Translations under genes and position numbers: made by a program
The notes under the pieces: generated by a model
Databases searched by the model: none
What the model was told of the DNA's origin: nothing
The model's input: only the letters and a program-made list of their open reading frames with translations
Shown: positions 45,802 to 55,375 of the stretch, in pieces
How positions within the stretch are numbered: the stretch's first letter is position 1
Layout of the letters: the number at the start of each line of letters is the position of its first letter
NCBI RefSeq assembly: GCF_900111595.1
Contig: NZ_FOHN01000014.1
Coordinates: 1 to 64,000 of the forward strand
DNA length: 64,000 bases
From: [Clostridium] polysaccharolyticum
GTDB taxonomy: Bacteria; Bacillota; Clostridia; Lachnospirales; Lachnospiraceae
Direction: 5' to 3'

Positions 45802-46986
45802 TTAATGTGTTTTCTTTCTCATAATAATGGAAGCAGACAATGCAACGAGTGGCACTGTCATAATAATTCCTATGCTCCCTGAAATGCCTTGAATGACTTC
45901 CCTAGCCACAAGATCCGTAGACAAAAGCTGTGTCAAAGGAATCTGGTAGGAGTATATCATAATAAGCAGGCTTAAGGAAGAACCTGCGAATGCCAGAATC
46001 AGCGTATTGGACATAGTTCCCATAGCATCCCGCCCGATGTTCATTCCCGAACGAAATAAATCCACTGCTTTTAACTCTGGATTTAACGTGGCTAACTCTT
46101 TAATCGCAGACGCAATGCTCATAGCAACATCCATTACCGCACCTAATGCCGATACAAGAATTCCTGCTGTAAAAATATTGGTTATTTGCAAGCCATAATC
46201 ATAACATTCTAACATTAAAGATTCCGCCTCGTTGGTCTGAAATCCTGAGATATGTGTCATTTTCCCCATAATATAAGCAAATAAGCCTGCAAACAGTACA
46301 CCAGCACTCGTTCCCAGAAATCCACTAATGGTTTTCTGATTGATTCCATCAATCAGTGCAAAGCTGATAATGCTGGTTAAAATAATTACTCCAATTGTAG
46401 CTGGCAGCAATGGTGCTCCATAATATAATGCCGGAATTAAAACAAAGAACAGCATAAGCAGAGTGTAAGCTAAACTTAACAAAGACATAAAGCCCTTTTT
46501 CCCACCGATTACACCTAACAAAAGAACAAATACTCCAATAGCCCCAAGAAGAATTCCTTCTCTGTCATAATTGTATACTCCCACATTAATAAGACCATTT
46601 TCCCTTTCATCTAAGCGAACTACGATCTTTGTTCCCTTCTGGCAGTCTATTTGATAAAGGGCAGTTAAATAATTGGTAATATGATGAATCTCTCCTTTGT
46701 GTTCTCCCGTCAAAAGCTTAATTGCAATATTCTGGGAACCCTTTAAGACACCTTCATACTGACTGTCCTTGGTCACCTTTTCACTAGCCAGTTCCACTAC
46801 AACAGCCTTTTCATAAGTGCTTTTTTGTACTCCCTTGTCCTTCTTCACCTGTAAATGTCCATGGACATACCCATATGCGGCCACAAAAAGCAACACTGCT
46901 ACTAGAATTACACCCAACCGAATTCCTGCTTCTTTCTTATCAAAGCCATTTTCTGTCCCACTGGAAAACCAACCAAACCATTTCAT
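45802..46986 (-). CDS. YibE/F-like membrane protein
   Basis: A 394-residue protein of the YibE/F family. One N-terminal helix (about 24-41), an extracytoplasmic domain of about 110 residues (VELASEKVTKDSQYEGVLKG, HKGEIHHITNYLTA), then seven or so helices with the family blocks GVIGGKKGFMSLLSLAYTLL, GVLVSALGAVMDVAMSIAS-like (ILVSALGAVMDVAMSIASAI) and MNIGRDAMGTMSNTLILAFAG. The family has no settled function. It opens the operon, 22 bases before the PilZ/U32-like gene. Upstream are the tandem hairpins that end the giant PHP gene. Confidence 0.85.
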   Translation of the reverse strand: MKWFGWFSSGTENGFDKKEAGIRLGVILVAVLLFVAAYGYVHGHLQVKKDKGVQKSTYEKAVVVELASEKVTKDSQYEGVLKGSQNIAIKLLTGEHKGEIHHITNYLTALYQIDCQKGTKIVVRLDERENGLINVGVYNYDREGILLGAIGVFVLLLGVIGGKKGFMSLLSLAYTLLMLFFVLIPALYYGAPLLPATIGVIILTSIISFALIDGINQKTISGFLGTSAGVLFAGLFAYIMGKMTHISGFQTNEAESLMLECYDYGLQITNIFTAGILVSALGAVMDVAMSIASAIKELATLNPELKAVDLFRSGMNIGRDAMGTMSNTLILAFAGSSLSLLIMIYSYQIPLTQLLSTDLVAREVIQGISGSIGIIMTVPLVALSASIIMRKKTH

Positions 46987-47040
46987 TTTTTATCTCCTCG
47001 TAACCCAAACTTTCACATTCTGTCCTGTATGATTCTTTTT

Positions 47041-47170
47041 AAAGATATAGGAAATATACCTGCAACACATTTCCTATGTCTTTAAACTCATTTACCACAG
47101 ATGCCAGAGCTTACTTTCCTCTGACATCTGCAGCCTGTACTTCTATTATTTTATTTCTATAAATAGAAGT
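47041..47170 (-). terminator. Three tandem hairpins after the giant PHP gene
   Basis: From the gene stop outward on the minus strand: ACTTCTAT / ATAGAAGT (47139-47146, 47163-47170); CAGATG..CAGAG / CTCTG..CATCTG (47098-47109, 47119-47130); and a 15-bp AAAGAxATAGGAAAT stem (47041-47055, 47069-47083). The last is followed by a short T/A tract. Together they should block readthrough into the YibE/F operon. Confidence 0.6.
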
Positions 47171-47173
47171 CTC

Positions 47174-50100
47174 TTATTTTTTCTTAACGGCAGCTTTTCC
47201 TGTCTTGGAATTCTTGCCATACACGTTTGCCTTAGCAGAATCCTTTTGGTAAGCACTTACTTTTACATAATAGTTCCTGCCTGCTTGTAAACCTGTTAAT
47301 GTTTTTGTTAAAGTCTTCTGGCTAACCACTACGGATTTCGCATGCTTCATAGCACTATTATCCGCATAGGTAATTTTATATCCCTCTGCACCACTGACAC
47401 TTGACCAAAAAACAGTAAGAATATTTCTTCTTTTCGACACAACCTTAACCTTGCTTACTGTTCCTGCTGAAACCTTGGTCCACTTAGCATATAAAGTAAC
47501 TGCTTTTCCATTGATATTGGTAAGATTCTTAACCGTTGCACCATCTTTATAAACAACCGCACCATTTAAAGTCTTAGACCAGCCTGCAAATACATAGCCA
47601 CGTCTTGTAAAGCTGGCCTTTGGCAGTTTCACGGATTTGTCATATACGGCCGCAAGTTTCTTCATAGAACCATTTGCAAGTATTGTACTTCTGGAAAAAC
47701 TGATTTTATAAGTGTTTGCAGTCCATTTTGCATATACCGTCACATCTCCTTTCTGTGAAGAAGAAATGCTTGTAATCTTATTCTTAAAGGATGCTTCTTT
47801 GTACCATCCAGCGAAAGTATAACCTGTTCTTACTGGATTTGCAAGCTTCTCCGCTTTTCCTTCTGTGTACTTATCTGGATTGGAGGCTGCATTTTTTCCA
47901 CCATTTAATACATAGTGGATAGTAGAGGTTTGTGTTAGCTCTGCTGGTGCTTTTTCTAATACGATTTCATCTCGGTCTCGCACACGGATACAGGTTCCGT
48001 CTGGATTTCGGTATAAAATACCTGTAATAGAAACATTATTCCCTACTTTGCAAACGCTGCTAGTCTTATCGACTCCAGAAGAAGATCCAATATAACCATC
48101 TGTTAATGCCTTACATACCACTCCCGATGCATCTTTTACGTAAATGTAGTTTAATACATTTTCGGAGTAATCTAGCTTTACAATTTTCCCTGTTACTTTA
48201 ACTAAACTTCCTCCATATGTATCATAATCTGCTGCTTCTTTTGCAGTCAGCTTCTTAGGTTTATAAACCTTTTTTCCTGACAACAAGTCATAAGACATTA
48301 CCATAAGTTCTTTGTCCCCTTGGTAACTTGCCACATAACCTGTTAAACGAATCTTCTGTCCAATTTCAATTCCCTGCTGTGCAACTGGGAAAATATCGAT
48401 TCCAGCTGTATCATCCTGAATATAAATGGTATCAAAAAATGTAGTTGCAACATCTGTTGTACCTGCCGTTACATAACCTTCCACTGTGAAGATTTCGCCT
48501 TCCTTTGCTTTTCTTACCGTTGCAATATCTGTAATCTCTAATTCCTTCTGGCTTTCTTTTAAAATATTCCCTGCAATTACCGTATTGGAATAAGATAATT
48601 CATCCGAATTGTTTTTAATCTCTGTATCAATTTCGTAATTGGATAAAAATACCGTTCCGCCTACCCAGACTGCTCCGCCATTCTCTCCAACCTGCTCATA
48701 AGCAAGTGCTACAATATCCCCCTTTTGCTGTTCCACATAGTTAGAATCCATTTTCTTAGAATCGAAAGAATATGTAGTATTATGGCCATATACAATGGCT
48801 TCTGCTTTTCCACTGGCAATGGCATTTTTATCTACTAGGATACCACATCCACTGTAACAGCTATATGTCATTTTCTCTACTAAACCATTCAGGTATTTGG
48901 AGGAAGTATTATAATCGTCGAAATACAGACGGTAATTCTGATTGCTGTAATTCTCATCATCACAAAGTTCATCGCTGTTTATACGGGTTGTAGCTCCAAT
49001 TGCTGTTAGTAACTTATTAAGTTCTGTGGAAGTCTGGACTGTGGCTGAATCTTTATAATCTGCAATACCACAAAGTACAACTTTTCCACCATTTTTCACG
49101 TAATCCGATACTAATGCAATAAATGCATCGTCAAATGTAGTTGGCGTATACGCTGTTCCATCTTTGGTTGTACCAGACTGTTTTGCAGGAGAAGTAATGA
49201 TCATAAGAGCACAGTCTTTCAGATCTTGTGCTGTAATCTTATCTTTTTTCACAACTACTTCTTCATAATAGCTGGCTGCAAGCTGTCCTAATTCTGTAAT
49301 GCTGCCTTCATAGTATCCATTTACATAATCATTAAAATGCGTACCATCTACAATTACTTTACTTACCATGCTTCTAGGAACATAGTTTAATTCTATTTTA
49401 TTGGAATATACTTTATTTACTCCATTGGCAGTTGCATAGACTATTGCAACTACTGTTGTGTTTCCTAAACCTGTATAGGTTAAATCAAACGTATATTTTT
49501 TGCTTGTCTGAGAAGGAAGAATGGAAAGTCCAGCTTCACTAAGCTTTTCTCCTTCTAAGTTTTCAACCACTTCTCCATTAATTGTAAACTGGATTTTATC
49601 AATGTTTAAATCTTTGTCATTATTATTGAAAATCTCTGTTGTAATATCTGCTGCTTCATTTTGAATCTGCATAGCCGTTGATGTAGTAACAGCTGCGATA
49701 CCTGCTGCATCTACCTCACTTACCCAGACTGGAGCAGTCACCGCAATATCTCCATCTTCCTGAGTCACTTTAATATAATAATAGGAATAGTCTGGACTTA
49801 ACTTAAAGTCAATTGTCCCTTCACTAGCAGAAATAGTTTTTGATGCAACGGATAAGCCACCATTTACAATAACTTCTACTTTTCCGATATTCTCTTTTTT
49901 GTTCTCTTTATCCACGGTAGCATCTTTTAAAGAAACTGCAATGTTTACTTCGTCTGGAGTTTCTTCCAGAATGGTACCCATCACTTCTCCATTTAAAGTG
50001 TACTGAATGGACAAGTCGTTGTCTTCTGTTGCATATGTACGCATATTTCTTAGGGCATCATAAATATTATCTCTTGTTAAGGAATCGGCTAATACAACCG

Positions 50101-53100
50101 TTCTTGCTGTATTGGCATCTCCCCAGAATCCTTTATGATTATCCTGGTTGTTGGTAGGTGCTACATGCCATCCTTTATCTAATGCTCTTGTATAATACTC
50201 ATAAGATGGGAAATAACCTGAGCTTCTAATAGCTCCTTCTCCATTACCAACCTCAATCGTTGTAATTAACTGGTCAATTTCTGTGTCATAATATGCAAAA
50301 TCATAAAAATCACCAAAGGTAGTACCTGGATGGTTAAACTGGCTAATGGAATCTGGCACTGTCTTTAATGCCGCATAGTAATTTACTAAAGACGCACTGC
50401 TTCCATTCCCATAGCCTGTGTCATTTCTACTTAAAAATCCACTTGTATTAAAGGTATTCATATGTCCTGGTGCACCACCAGACCATGTCATTTCATACCC
50501 CATAACCCCAACAAAGTTATCGCTGGTAAACTGATCTGCAATCTCATGACCTTGCAGCCACTCCGTACTCTTAGAACCATCCGAAATCGTACAGGATGTA
50601 TCATTGTCAAAATAATTGGAATGGTCTGTAATTGCTAAGAAATCTAAGTTCTTTACCTTTGTGGCATGTTCAAATGCTTCTGTCGGTGTTCCTGCACCAT
50701 CCGAATAATTGGTGTGGGAGTGAATCTGTCCAAAGTAAGGTGTGTAGTTTTCCTTGGAACGTTCTGTAAAGTTCAAAACTTTCTCCTCACTCTGTACATA
50801 ACCATCTAACGTAGCATAACATTTGATAACTTGAGGTAAATTGGTTAGTACAATCTTTTCTGTGTACTCTTTATAACTTACACCGTCATCCATAGAGTAC
50901 ATGATTTTTGCACCTTCCGTTGAACAGCTTAACTTTACTTCACTGCCTGGTTTTACAGCACCACCATTTGGTGAAGCTTTTACAGTAGATACCTGTGCCT
51001 GCGTAAATCCGTATGATACTTTGACGCTTTCTTTTTTTCCTTCTGATTTCGCATATGTAGTCACAACAGCTGGAAGCTGTGTAAGAACAAGTTTCGCATC
51101 TTCCTTGTACTCTTTTGGCTCACTTCCATTCACGCTATAATAGATAACCGCATTTTCTGTTGCACAGGAAAGTGCTACTTCACTCCCTAAAGCTACGGCT
51201 CCTGCCTCTGGAGAAACCGTTACAAGACCTGTCAGTTCCTCTGATACAATAGGAGAACCCGTTACTACTACATTACTGATTCTACATGGGAAAGCAGTTC
51301 CTACTGCACTGTCTTTTCCATCAATACGGCTGTTTTCCACAGGTGCCAGAAGGCGAACCATTACATGCTCTGCATTGGCTACACTATCCGGCAGCTGCAC
51401 CGTATAAGCCTGCCAGCCTGCAGTGGCTTCTAACTGATCCATATTTTCAAATGTCTTAGAAGAACTTACTGGTGTAGCACCTGTATAATCTGTGGTTTTA
51501 ATCACATATGAAATCTTATTGGCTCTCTCGAAATGGATACCATCTGTACTATAAAGGACTTGGTAATACTTCGCTCCAGCATTAGAAGAACGCAACTGGA
51601 AGTCAAGTTCCATAGCCGCATATTTATCACTGGAAAACTCTAATTGGAAATACTGGCCCAATGCAAATTTCGTCTGGCCAAGACAATATTCCATTGTTCC
51701 GTTATTGTTGTTGCTATACTGTGGCTGATTGCCTGTACTTAATGTAAATGTTGCATTTTTATCTAGAAAATCATTGTTGGCATATAAGTCACCATATGCT
51801 ACATTTCCTTCAAACTGCCCATTGCCAGCCCATTTCGCTAGCTGACTGGTAACCGTTTCTTCTACGTCGTAACCTGCCTTTTTAAAACTGCTTTCGGAAC
51901 TGCCGTTACGAAGCTGATAGGTTGTGTTGTACTTTGAAAATACTGCGTATACGTTGGCTTTATCGCCTTCTGCCAGTTTTGCTGGGAAAGCACTGCTCTG
52001 GTAAATGTTCAGGCTTTTGCCTGTGCCGTCTGTAATTGCTGTATTGGAGGTACTATATTTTCCTAAAGTTACCTCTTTAATAAGAACGTATTCTGATAAA
52101 TAGGCATCTTTTCCCTCATCTAGCTGTTCAAGAGTTACCGTCTGTGCACCTATTGGTGCTGCCTCTTTTACTTTGTTTATAACCAGACTTCCACTGTCTG
52201 GTTTCTGTAATTGCTTTACGGAACCATATTCCGATATTTTTCCGGTAATTGCAAGTACATCACCAGCTTTGTAGCCAGATAAGCTATCATAGATCTGGAA
52301 TCCATAGATTTCACCATCTATAACATCCTCAATAATGGCAGTATTTACAGAACCATTTTTTCCATACTGGTACTGTAACTGGCCGACAACTGTAAGTTCT
52401 GCTCCTTTTGCCGCTTCATAAGCCTTATCAATGGTTACCGCACCTTCTGGAACTTCACTGGCTGCAATAGGATCGTTGTAAACAACTGGCTGTGGTGCTG
52501 TCACTGGTGCTTTACTTGGTTCTGCCGGTGCAGCACTGGCTGTGACTGTCTGGCTTGGCTCTACTGATGGTGACACGGTTACTTCTGGAAGTGTACCGTC
52601 AATAGAATCACCTGTTACCACAATGTCATTGATGTTAGAAACTCCAGCAGCCGCAATGTTCTGATCCATACCATTTTTCTGATTCACCGCAATGTTACTT
52701 ACACGTAAAATGCGAACATATACCTTATCCTGATTGGATGCCACTTCTGGAAGTTTAATCTGGCTAATTGCATTTAACGAAGTTCCCACTGTAATGGTTT
52801 CAGATAAGTCCGTAAAATTCGTTCCATCAATACTATACTGCACCTTAAAATCTCTTGGTCCTGTACCAGAAGAACGAAGTTTTGCATCTACTGTTACATG
52901 TTCAAAATTCCTGGTTGAAAAAGAAATCAGCCAATATCTATCTGTCATCTCACCATCCCATGAATCTGTTTTCAAAGATGATGATGAAAAGCCTGGGGTT
53001 ACACTTATGTCTCTTTGTAAAACAGCATGCACACCAGTTGAATCGTCTTCATATGGCAGCAAAGATACCTTGCCATCAGTAAGTATCATGTTGACTAGTT

Positions 53101-53224
53101 TGTAATCCTTTCCATCTTCCTCAGATGCAGATACAGACTGTACTGGCGTAATGGAGCTTAATACCATTGCAAATACTAACAAAATAGCCAATACTCGATG
53201 TTTCTTCACTATTATTTTATTCAT
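47174..53224 (-). CDS. Giant secreted PHP-domain protein (CehA/McbA type) with OB-folds
   Basis: A 2016-residue extracellular protein. Order, approximate: signal peptide (1-33); beta-sandwich ending NINDIVVTG (40-215); Pro/Ser linker; OB-fold (265-345, AELTVVGQLQY); second similar sandwich (475-660, ISNVVVTG); two chitobiase-like repeats (VSPEAGAVALGSEVALSC, ASPNGGAVKPGSEVKLSC); a PHP/CehA-type metallohydrolase (about 828-1170) with FGQIHSHTNYSDGAG and FLAITDHSNYF; a beta domain; a flavodoxin/GATase-like domain (about 1310-1560, ALMIITSP, GGKVVLCGI); two more OB-folds (about 1560-1760, FTVEGYVTAG and VKVTGKIV); two Listeria-Bacteroides repeats (GYTFAGWYKE, GYVFAGWSKT); and FN3. PHP and OB-fold sets of this type occur on secreted phosphoesterases and nucleases. 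No sortase motif. AGAGG precedes the ATG. Confidence 0.85.
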   Translation of the reverse strand: MNKIIVKKHRVLAILLVFAMVLSSITPVQSVSASEEDGKDYKLVNMILTDGKVSLLPYEDDSTGVHAVLQRDISVTPGFSSSSLKTDSWDGEMTDRYWLISFSTRNFEHVTVDAKLRSSGTGPRDFKVQYSIDGTNFTDLSETITVGTSLNAISQIKLPEVASNQDKVYVRILRVSNIAVNQKNGMDQNIAAAGVSNINDIVVTGDSIDGTLPEVTVSPSVEPSQTVTASAAPAEPSKAPVTAPQPVVYNDPIAASEVPEGAVTIDKAYEAAKGAELTVVGQLQYQYGKNGSVNTAIIEDVIDGEIYGFQIYDSLSGYKAGDVLAITGKISEYGSVKQLQKPDSGSLVINKVKEAAPIGAQTVTLEQLDEGKDAYLSEYVLIKEVTLGKYSTSNTAITDGTGKSLNIYQSSAFPAKLAEGDKANVYAVFSKYNTTYQLRNGSSESSFKKAGYDVEETVTSQLAKWAGNGQFEGNVAYGDLYANNDFLDKNATFTLSTGNQPQYSNNNNGTMEYCLGQTKFALGQYFQLEFSSDKYAAMELDFQLRSSNAGAKYYQVLYSTDGIHFERANKISYVIKTTDYTGATPVSSSKTFENMDQLEATAGWQAYTVQLPDSVANAEHVMVRLLAPVENSRIDGKDSAVGTAFPCRISNVVVTGSPIVSEELTGLVTVSPEAGAVALGSEVALSCATENAVIYYSVNGSEPKEYKEDAKLVLTQLPAVVTTYAKSEGKKESVKVSYGFTQAQVSTVKASPNGGAVKPGSEVKLSCSTEGAKIMYSMDDGVSYKEYTEKIVLTNLPQVIKCYATLDGYVQSEEKVLNFTERSKENYTPYFGQIHSHTNYSDGAGTPTEAFEHATKVKNLDFLAITDHSNYFDNDTSCTISDGSKSTEWLQGHEIADQFTSDNFVGVMGYEMTWSGGAPGHMNTFNTSGFLSRNDTGYGNGSSASLVNYYAALKTVPDSISQFNHPGTTFGDFYDFAYYDTEIDQLITTIEVGNGEGAIRSSGYFPSYEYYTRALDKGWHVAPTNNQDNHKGFWGDANTARTVVLADSLTRDNIYDALRNMRTYATEDNDLSIQYTLNGEVMGTILEETPDEVNIAVSLKDATVDKENKKENIGKVEVIVNGGLSVASKTISASEGTIDFKLSPDYSYYYIKVTQEDGDIAVTAPVWVSEVDAAGIAAVTTSTAMQIQNEAADITTEIFNNNDKDLNIDKIQFTINGEVVENLEGEKLSEAGLSILPSQTSKKYTFDLTYTGLGNTTVVAIVYATANGVNKVYSNKIELNYVPRSMVSKVIVDGTHFNDYVNGYYEGSITELGQLAASYYEEVVVKKDKITAQDLKDCALMIITSPAKQSGTTKDGTAYTPTTFDDAFIALVSDYVKNGGKVVLCGIADYKDSATVQTSTELNKLLTAIGATTRINSDELCDDENYSNQNYRLYFDDYNTSSKYLNGLVEKMTYSCYSGCGILVDKNAIASGKAEAIVYGHNTTYSFDSKKMDSNYVEQQKGDIVALAYEQVGENGGAVWVGGTVFLSNYEIDTEIKNNSDELSYSNTVIAGNILKESQKELEITDIATVRKAKEGEIFTVEGYVTAGTTDVATTFFDTIYIQDDTAGIDIFPVAQQGIEIGQKIRLTGYVASYQGDKELMVMSYDLLSGKKVYKPKKLTAKEAADYDTYGGSLVKVTGKIVKLDYSENVLNYIYVKDASGVVCKALTDGYIGSSSGVDKTSSVCKVGNNVSITGILYRNPDGTCIRVRDRDEIVLEKAPAELTQTSTIHYVLNGGKNAASNPDKYTEGKAEKLANPVRTGYTFAGWYKEASFKNKITSISSSQKGDVTVYAKWTANTYKISFSRSTILANGSMKKLAAVYDKSVKLPKASFTRRGYVFAGWSKTLNGAVVYKDGATVKNLTNINGKAVTLYAKWTKVSAGTVSKVKVVSKRRNILTVFWSSVSGAEGYKITYADNSAMKHAKSVVVSQKTLTKTLTGLQAGRNYYVKVSAYQKDSAKANVYGKNSKTGKAAVKKK

Positions 53225-53259
53225 TTTTTTCCTCTTCTCTAGAATGATATCTATGTAAT

Positions 53260-53275
53260 CCGTATGGATATACGG
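53260..53275. promoter_or_regulatory. Perfect palindrome upstream of the giant PHP gene
   Basis: CCGTAT-GGAT-ATACGG, a 6-bp perfect dyad with a 4-base centre, about 35 bases before the ATG at 53224. It may be a repressor site or a leader hairpin near the ribosome site. Confidence 0.45.
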
Positions 53276-53352
53276 TTATTTTTTGACTGGTTACTAAACT
53301 ATATAAGGCTTAATGGCTTTATATAAATGATTGCCACAGTATTTCTATAAAG

Positions 53353-53382
53353 AAAAAAGGACTGACTATTAAAAGTCCGTCC
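53353..53382 (-). terminator. Terminator of the MBL hydrolase gene
   Basis: Minus strand GGAC-g-GACT-tttaat-AGTC-a-GTCC followed by TTTTTTCTTT. About 80 bases after the MBL stop. Confidence 0.8.
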
Positions 53383-53462
53383 CCTATTACCGTTCGTTAT
53401 TTCTTCTCCCTATTCACATTTTATACTGATATTTTGTAATTCGTCAATCTATTTTCGTGAAT

Positions 53463-54308
53463 TTACAGAAAAATAATGTTACCTGTATTATTTTTGACAA
53501 ATCCCTTTGGAAAACTCTCTTTTAATTTTCCAGCTGCATACTCTCCCGTACAATGGGAAACTGCTATTTTCTCCACGCCAAATTGCCGAAATGCCTCTAT
53601 TGTTTTCTGCACTCGTTCTTCATCTGCTGCCACTAGATGAGTTCCGCCAATGACCATGTAAATAGGCATATCTACCCGTTTGCTTACATCTTCTAAAATG
53701 TTGACAATGCCAATGTGGGAACAGCCTACGATTAGAACCAATCCTTTTGCTGTTTTGATTCCAATTGCCATCTCATCTTGAAAGGAATCTATGACGTGGT
53801 TTGCTGCTTTTTTTAAAATAAATTTCGGATTCAGTTCTTCGAAGTGATTAAACTGACGAAAATGATGGAATATCAATACATTTGGCGTCAACGCAACAGT
53901 GTCTTGGGTAATCTTAACTAAATGGATGCCTGCTGCCTGAATTTCTTCTTCGTCGAATGCATTTCCGATAAACTTGCACTCCCCGTCTTCTGTTATCTTG
54001 TATTTTGGAGTGAAGAATTCTGCTCCAGTTAGGAGTTTACACTTTGGATTTAGTACTTTTTGTTCTAATAATTTGCACACTCCACCTCCGTGATCGTAAT
54101 GACCGTGGCTTAGGATTAGGTAATCTACAGCTTTCAGGTCTTTGTTTAGCTTGTCTGCGTTCTGGATAAAGTCACCAGACTGGCCTGTGTCAAAGAGGAT
54201 TGTTGCATGGGCTGTCTGGATGTAAAGGGAGAGACCATGTTCGTAGTTGAGGAGTGGGATGGTTGTTGATGGGGTGTTTTCTATTAGGGTGGTGATGGTG
54301 ATACTCAT
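53463..54308 (-). CDS. MBL-fold metallohydrolase
   Basis: A 281-residue metallo-beta-lactamase-fold hydrolase. Metal ligands: LSHGHYDHGGG (about 66-76, the HxHxDH motif), GCSHIGI (about 194-200) and a late His in ISHCTGEYA or GGTHLV. The layout (GLSLYIQT...ILFDTGQSG, then H-x-H-x-D-H-G-G) follows the group annotated as dihydropteridine/aminobenzene phosphate synthase-like in methanogens, used loosely in bacteria. The substrate is unknown. The gene is 50 bases after the McrA-like nuclease gene in the same direction and ends in its own terminator. Codon use near its 5' end is oddly G-rich for the region (for example TTGAGGAGTGGGATGG on the minus complement is plus-strand G-rich). Confidence 0.85.
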   Translation of the reverse strand: MSITITTLIENTPSTTIPLLNYEHGLSLYIQTAHATILFDTGQSGDFIQNADKLNKDLKAVDYLILSHGHYDHGGGVCKLLEQKVLNPKCKLLTGAEFFTPKYKITEDGECKFIGNAFDEEEIQAAGIHLVKITQDTVALTPNVLIFHHFRQFNHFEELNPKFILKKAANHVIDSFQDEMAIGIKTAKGLVLIVGCSHIGIVNILEDVSKRVDMPIYMVIGGTHLVAADEERVQKTIEAFRQFGVEKIAVSHCTGEYAAGKLKESFPKGFVKNNTGNIIFL

Positions 54309-54358
54309 ATGGTTTTCCTTTCTGTTTTTACGAACTGAATAATTAAAATATTTTTGAT

Positions 54359-55210
54359 CTATTTTTTCTTTTTTATCTTAGTCTTATTAGTCCGTTCATA
54401 CGCTAACATTCTGTTTAACTTTTCTTCATTTTCAGCCGCCTTTTTTCTAAGCTTAGTCATATCTGATTCATCTCCCAAAATGTGAATTTTTCTATGGCAA
54501 TTAGGACATATTGCAACTACATTATCAATAGTGTCAGAGCCTCCATCTGCCAACTTAATAATATGGTGTTCTTCTAAATATGGTTTATTATTCTTGTCAT
54601 AAAATGGTGCTTTATCTTCACATAGTTGACAATTTTCTTCTGCAATCCGCTTTACAATTTCTTTTAAATACGGATCTCTATAGTAAACCTTTACCTTTGC
54701 TGTTTTGCATTCTTTGTCACCCACATAAATCTGTTTTCTTCTTACTAATTCTTGATATGATAATTGTGCCACCTCTTTTTCGAGTGGCTCTTTTATTATC
54801 TGTTCTGCAATCTTAATCGGAAATACCCACACACTTCTATCATTCCCATTGACATCTTTCTGCTGTTCTGTATATGGTTTGTCTGCCAATTCAACAATTC
54901 CACGATATGTATAATATCTTGGTTCCATTCGTTCAAACAAATGTACTGTAACTCCATTGGTTTGAGACTCAAATAAAGTCTTATTTTGATCTTTTAATCT
55001 CTGATCCCCTACTTTTCCCATACCAGTATAATGTAATATTCCTTCTTTCCATGTGTCACAATATATTCCCTTTGTTTCATCAGAAATAATTACTAATGTA
55101 TTAGTTTTCGTAGAACGTCTCATCCCCCCCATCATTCCACACCCGAATATCTCTCGTAATTGATCATTTGTGACTTTATCTCCTATTTCTATTAATGGAA
55201 CAAAACTCAT
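54359..55210 (-). CDS. McrA-like HNH endonuclease, putative type IV restriction enzyme
   Basis: A 283-residue nuclease. The C-terminal HNH domain is complete: CQLC (zinc pair), LEEHHIIKLADGGSDTIDNV (HH and N), and CPNCHRKIH (second zinc pair and final His). The N-terminal 150 residues, with GCGMMGGMRRSTKTNTLVII and GILHYTGMGKVGDQRL, resemble the SRA-like or ScoMcrA-type domain that reads modified DNA. Proteins with this pairing cut DNA carrying methylated or otherwise modified bases, so this may defend against modified phage DNA. No methylase is adjacent, consistent with type IV. ATG 55208-55210 follows GGGAGG. Basic Lys-rich tail (KTKIKKKK). Confidence 0.82.
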   Translation of the reverse strand: MSFVPLIEIGDKVTNDQLREIFGCGMMGGMRRSTKTNTLVIISDETKGIYCDTWKEGILHYTGMGKVGDQRLKDQNKTLFESQTNGVTVHLFERMEPRYYTYRGIVELADKPYTEQQKDVNGNDRSVWVFPIKIAEQIIKEPLEKEVAQLSYQELVRRKQIYVGDKECKTAKVKVYYRDPYLKEIVKRIAEENCQLCEDKAPFYDKNNKPYLEEHHIIKLADGGSDTIDNVVAICPNCHRKIHILGDESDMTKLRKKAAENEEKLNRMLAYERTNKTKIKKKK

Positions 55211-55313
55211 AAACTATTGCCTCCCTTTTTTCTTCACATTTAATACTAATTCTATCATATTATTGATTTTCAAATAACCCTAAATAAAGTTTTATATTAA
55301 ATTGTTAAACAAA

Positions 55314-55355
55314 ATATAAGATGTATGGCCCTCTTTCAAACCATACACCTTATAT
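55314..55355 (-). terminator. Terminator of the PL1 pectate lyase gene
   Basis: 15-bp stem ATATAAGaTGTATGG / CCATACAccTTATAT with a 12-base loop; the minus strand runs out into TTTTGTTT. About 20 bases past the stop. Confidence 0.85.
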
Positions 55356-55375
55356 CCTCATATTTTTATATGTCC

